52,194 bases of DNA. Source: Neobacillus sp. PS2-9 (GTDB lineage Bacteria; Bacillota; Bacilli; Bacillales; Cytobacillaceae). The stretch covers positions 5,140,001-5,192,194 of the forward strand of contig NZ_CP133269.1 in NCBI RefSeq assembly GCF_030915525.1, in the 5' to 3' direction. The notes below the pieces were generated by a model. The model was not told the origin of the DNA and did no database searches. It worked only from the letters and a program-made list of their open reading frames with translations. Both the position numbers and the translations under genes were made by a program. Of the stretch, positions 50,238 through 52,194 are shown one piece after another; the stretch's first letter is position 1, and every line of letters starts with the position of its first letter.

Positions 50238-51671
50238 TTATTTAAATACCCTTATTTTTCCTCGAGTTAGTAAGGAGCCTCCCTGGAATCTTGCTCCTGC
50301 TTCTAACAGTGTTTGAAGCTGATTAATCCTCTCATTTGTTATTTCTTCCCCTTTTAACAGGAGTGGAATTCCTGGGGGATAGGGGATAATTGTTTCTGCA
50401 CAAACAAATCCTATTGCTTCAGCAATAGGTACATCCATTGATTCTAAGTCGTCCATTTCCTTATAAGGAATTGCTAGTCCTGAGACTTTTCGATTACTCA
50501 TCGTCAGTTTGCTCTTTTGTTCGTGAAAAGGCAAGTCTTTACACACCTTTTTTATTTTTCGTGCAGTTACTTCAAACGGATACCTTTGACCTTCTTTTAA
50601 TAAGGGAAGAACTAAGAGTACATTATAGGGGTCTGCTAATTCTGTATAGACAGCCTCTTCTTCCAATCTCTTTTGAAGCTCAAATCCACTAAAGTTACTC
50701 CTAGTTTGAATCGTTACTTTTAATAAGTCTCCCTGATGATTGGGGTATGCTAGAACCTTAATTCCAGGAATGTCTTCTAATTCTGCTTTAAACTGCTTGA
50801 TGCTCTTTTGTAAAGCATCTAAATCCTGCTGTGTGTATGTAGCCAAGTATTTTCTCGCTAAATCGAGTGATGCCATAATTGGGTATGATGGGCTGCTCGA
50901 TTGAAATATCTGCAAATAATCCTTTACCTTATTTACATCAACTAAGTGGCCGTTCACATGCAAATATGAACCCATCGTCATAGCTGGAAGTGTTTTATGG
51001 GCAGATTGAACGACGATATCCGCACCTAACTGAACGGCTGAAGCAGGAAAAGGCTGTCCGATATTAAAATGGGCGCCATGTGCCTCATCAATTAAAACAG
51101 GAATGTGATGAAGATGGGCTTCCTTTATAATTCCTTCTAAATCGGAGACTATTCCATAATAATTAGGATAGGTTAGAATGATGGCTTTCACGTTTGAATA
51201 AAGACTAATTGCCTCTTTTACTGTATCTACATTAACACATGTAGCTACCTTCCAGTCGTGATCATACTCGGGTTCTAAAAAAATTGGTCTTACTTTTACT
51301 AATCTTAAAGCATTTAATACAGATTTATGGCAATTTCGCTGTACTAAGACCGTATCATTCTCTCTGCAAGCGGCCATAATCATTGCTAAATTACCTACTG
51401 TTGATCCATTTACTAATAAAAAGCTCTTCCTCGTTTGAAAAAGTTCAGCTAAAAGTTGCTCGGCTTCTAAGATAACTCCTTCAGGTGAATGCAAATCATC
51501 TAGCCCTGACAGCTCTGTTACATCCATTTTTAATATCTGTTCAAAAAAGTGGCTTGCTTCGCTTTGAATATTTTGTCCATTTTTATGTCCAGGGACATGA
51601 AAAGAAATAGGATTCTTTTTGTTATGTTCAAGTAGTGCGTTAAAAAGAGGCGTATTCATTTGTTTTTTCAT
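50238..51671 (-). CDS. yaaO: Orn/Lys/Arg decarboxylase family protein YaaO
   Basis: PLP-dependent fold type I decarboxylase of 477 residues, short form lacking the N-terminal wing domain of E. coli inducible enzymes. ISFHVPGHKNGQN is near the start, and VQSAHKTLPAMTMGS holds the PLP lysine (about 230). LIDEAHGAHF supplies the PLP-ring Asp. The substrate (lysine, arginine or ornithine) cannot be read from sequence alone. It sits directly after csfB. Confidence 0.92.
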   Translation of the reverse strand: MKKQMNTPLFNALLEHNKKNPISFHVPGHKNGQNIQSEASHFFEQILKMDVTELSGLDDLHSPEGVILEAEQLLAELFQTRKSFLLVNGSTVGNLAMIMAACRENDTVLVQRNCHKSVLNALRLVKVRPIFLEPEYDHDWKVATCVNVDTVKEAISLYSNVKAIILTYPNYYGIVSDLEGIIKEAHLHHIPVLIDEAHGAHFNIGQPFPASAVQLGADIVVQSAHKTLPAMTMGSYLHVNGHLVDVNKVKDYLQIFQSSSPSYPIMASLDLARKYLATYTQQDLDALQKSIKQFKAELEDIPGIKVLAYPNHQGDLLKVTIQTRSNFSGFELQKRLEEEAVYTELADPYNVLLVLPLLKEGQRYPFEVTARKIKKVCKDLPFHEQKSKLTMSNRKVSGLAIPYKEMDDLESMDVPIAEAIGFVCAETIIPYPPGIPLLLKGEEITNERINQLQTLLEAGARFQGGSLLTRGKIRVFK

Positions 51672-51739
51672 CGTATTACTTCCTTTTAAGAGTCTTATTT
51701 ATTTTAGCAAAAAAGTGGTTTCCTTTCCCCTTTCATAGC

Positions 51740-51766
51740 AAAAAAATAAAGCCCTAAAAAGGACTT
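51740..51766 (-). terminator. Terminator after csfB
   Basis: Minus strand: AAGTCC / GGGCTT stem (one U-G) with a six-base loop, then TATTTTTTT. Confidence 0.75.
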
Positions 51767-51767
51767 G

Positions 51768-51971
51768 TTAAGAGAAAATTTCTGGTGTGGTAATTTTCCT
51801 AAGTTGTTTAAGAAAATATTTATATCTTGGATCATTTGTATCTGTCTGTATTAAATCACTTTCACAATCCGTACAGATAAAAGAAGTATATAGATGTATG
51901 CCTTTCGGTTTAAGATTCTCACAAATAACGCACGTTTCCTCGTAATGACTATGTGCTAAAAATGAACTCAA
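51768..51971 (-). CDS. csfB: Anti-sigma-G factor Gin (CsfB)
   Basis: Forespore protein that holds sigma-G (and in the mother cell sigma-E) inactive until needed. 67 residues from a TTG (51971) that has GGAGGTGGA upstream; the longer frames to 51986 or 52013 would encode through that site. Two zinc-binding CxxC pairs are visible, CVICENL and FICTDCE, with GIHLYTSF between, as in B. subtilis Gin. C-terminal TTPEIFS is also conserved in kind. Preceded by a sigma-F-like promoter. Confidence 0.93.
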   Translation of the reverse strand: MSSFLAHSHYEETCVICENLKPKGIHLYTSFICTDCESDLIQTDTNDPRYKYFLKQLRKITTPEIFS

Positions 51972-52032
51972 GCCCTCCACCTCCATACATCCATTCTGTC
52001 CCTCAATTAACATTTGTATACAATTTTTTGAA

Positions 52033-52062
52033 TAATCATCTCGATTCCATCCTGTAATATAC
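52033..52062 (-). promoter_or_regulatory. Candidate sigma-F promoter of csfB
   Basis: Minus strand: GTATA (52058-52062), 15 bp, GAGATGATTA (52033-52042), against sigma-F GYWTA-N15-GGNRANANTR with two mismatches in the -10. csfB is a sigma-F gene in B. subtilis. Confidence 0.55.
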
Positions 52063-52157
52063 TATGTAGAAATGTTGAAATGGGTGTATGTCTATAGACG
52101 ATTTCTTTTAAAACACTTCGTACTTTTTTACTTAAACACGGCTTTTATCATTAAAGC

Positions 52158-52188
52158 ACAAAAAAACAACCATTTTTAGGTTGTCTTT
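52158..52188 (-). terminator. Terminator at the right edge
   Basis: ACAACC / GGTTGT stem with a seven-base loop, T-run on the minus strand (and a shorter one on the plus strand). It probably ends a minus-strand gene or RNA lying outside the window. Confidence 0.7.
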
Positions 52189-52194
52189 TCATTT

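Overview
The window is a 52 kb stretch of chromosome from an endospore-forming Bacillaceae bacterium (Bacillus sensu lato; the exact genus cannot be fixed from this sequence). Gene content and order follow the origin-proximal csfB-to-lysS segment of Bacillus subtilis almost gene for gene. All 53 recognised genes except abrB lie on the minus strand. By synteny, oriC is beyond the right end and transcription runs away from it. Base composition is low-GC throughout, and I see no prophage, conjugative element, rRNA, tRNA or CRISPR array.

Reading leftwards in the direction of transcription from the right end: csfB (anti-sigma-G), an Orn/Lys/Arg decarboxylase (yaaO), tmk, darA, holB, ricT, yabA, yabB, yazA and rsmI. 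Then comes the divergent pair abrB (+)/metG (-), followed by tatD, yabE, rnmV-rsmA, yabG, veg, sspF, ispE, purR-ridA, spoVG, glmU-prs, ctc, pth, fin, mfd, spoVT, a SpoVB-family flippase, yabN, rqcP, yabP-yabQ-divIC, yabR, spoIIE, yabS-yabT, tilS-hpt-ftsH, coaX, hslO, a PpiC-type foldase (yacD), cysK, folP-folB-folK-yazB-dusB, and the 5' part of lysS, cut by the left edge. Most of these serve translation and tRNA or rRNA maturation, folate/nucleotide/isoprenoid supply, or sporulation and cell division. Promoters fitting Spo0A, sigma-B, -F, -G, -H and -K control can be read in front of the corresponding genes.

The accessory layer is intergenic. (1) A non-coding mobile element of about 175-185 bp (MITE-like) is present six times, plus two internally deleted remnants. 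It has terminal inverted repeats (GGCTCTGTTAAA type) and 8-bp target duplications, exact at one copy and 6-7 of 8 at three others. (2) A second dispersed dyad repeat of about 118 bp occurs twice. (3) A GTCAGACCC-containing REP-like unit lies between dusB and lysS. (4) Between ridA and spoVG there is a six-unit array of a TGACGAGTAAA-type core, phased strictly 21/20/21/20/21 bp, followed by an unassigned terminator. (5) A perfect 16-bp parS palindrome lies between tatD and metG, wedged between a MITE and a dyad repeat.

Compared with the B. subtilis order as I remember it, several genes are missing at their usual positions: pabB-pabA-pabC (between cysK and folP), yaaR (between darA and holB), xpaC-yaaN (between csfB and yaaO) and the tRNA pair between spoIIE and yabR. 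Gene-free stretches above 300 bases are 1274-1576 (REP-like unit), 5520-5867, 14504-14830 and 27353-27671 (MITE copies), 17300-17697 (spoIIE promoter, dyad repeat, yabR terminator), 32379-33065 (spoVG promoter, array, two MITE remnants, terminators), 35194-35814 (ispE leader, hairpins, MITE), 41486-41928 (MITE, parS, dyad repeat, metG terminator) and 43903-44410 (metG leader, abrB control region).
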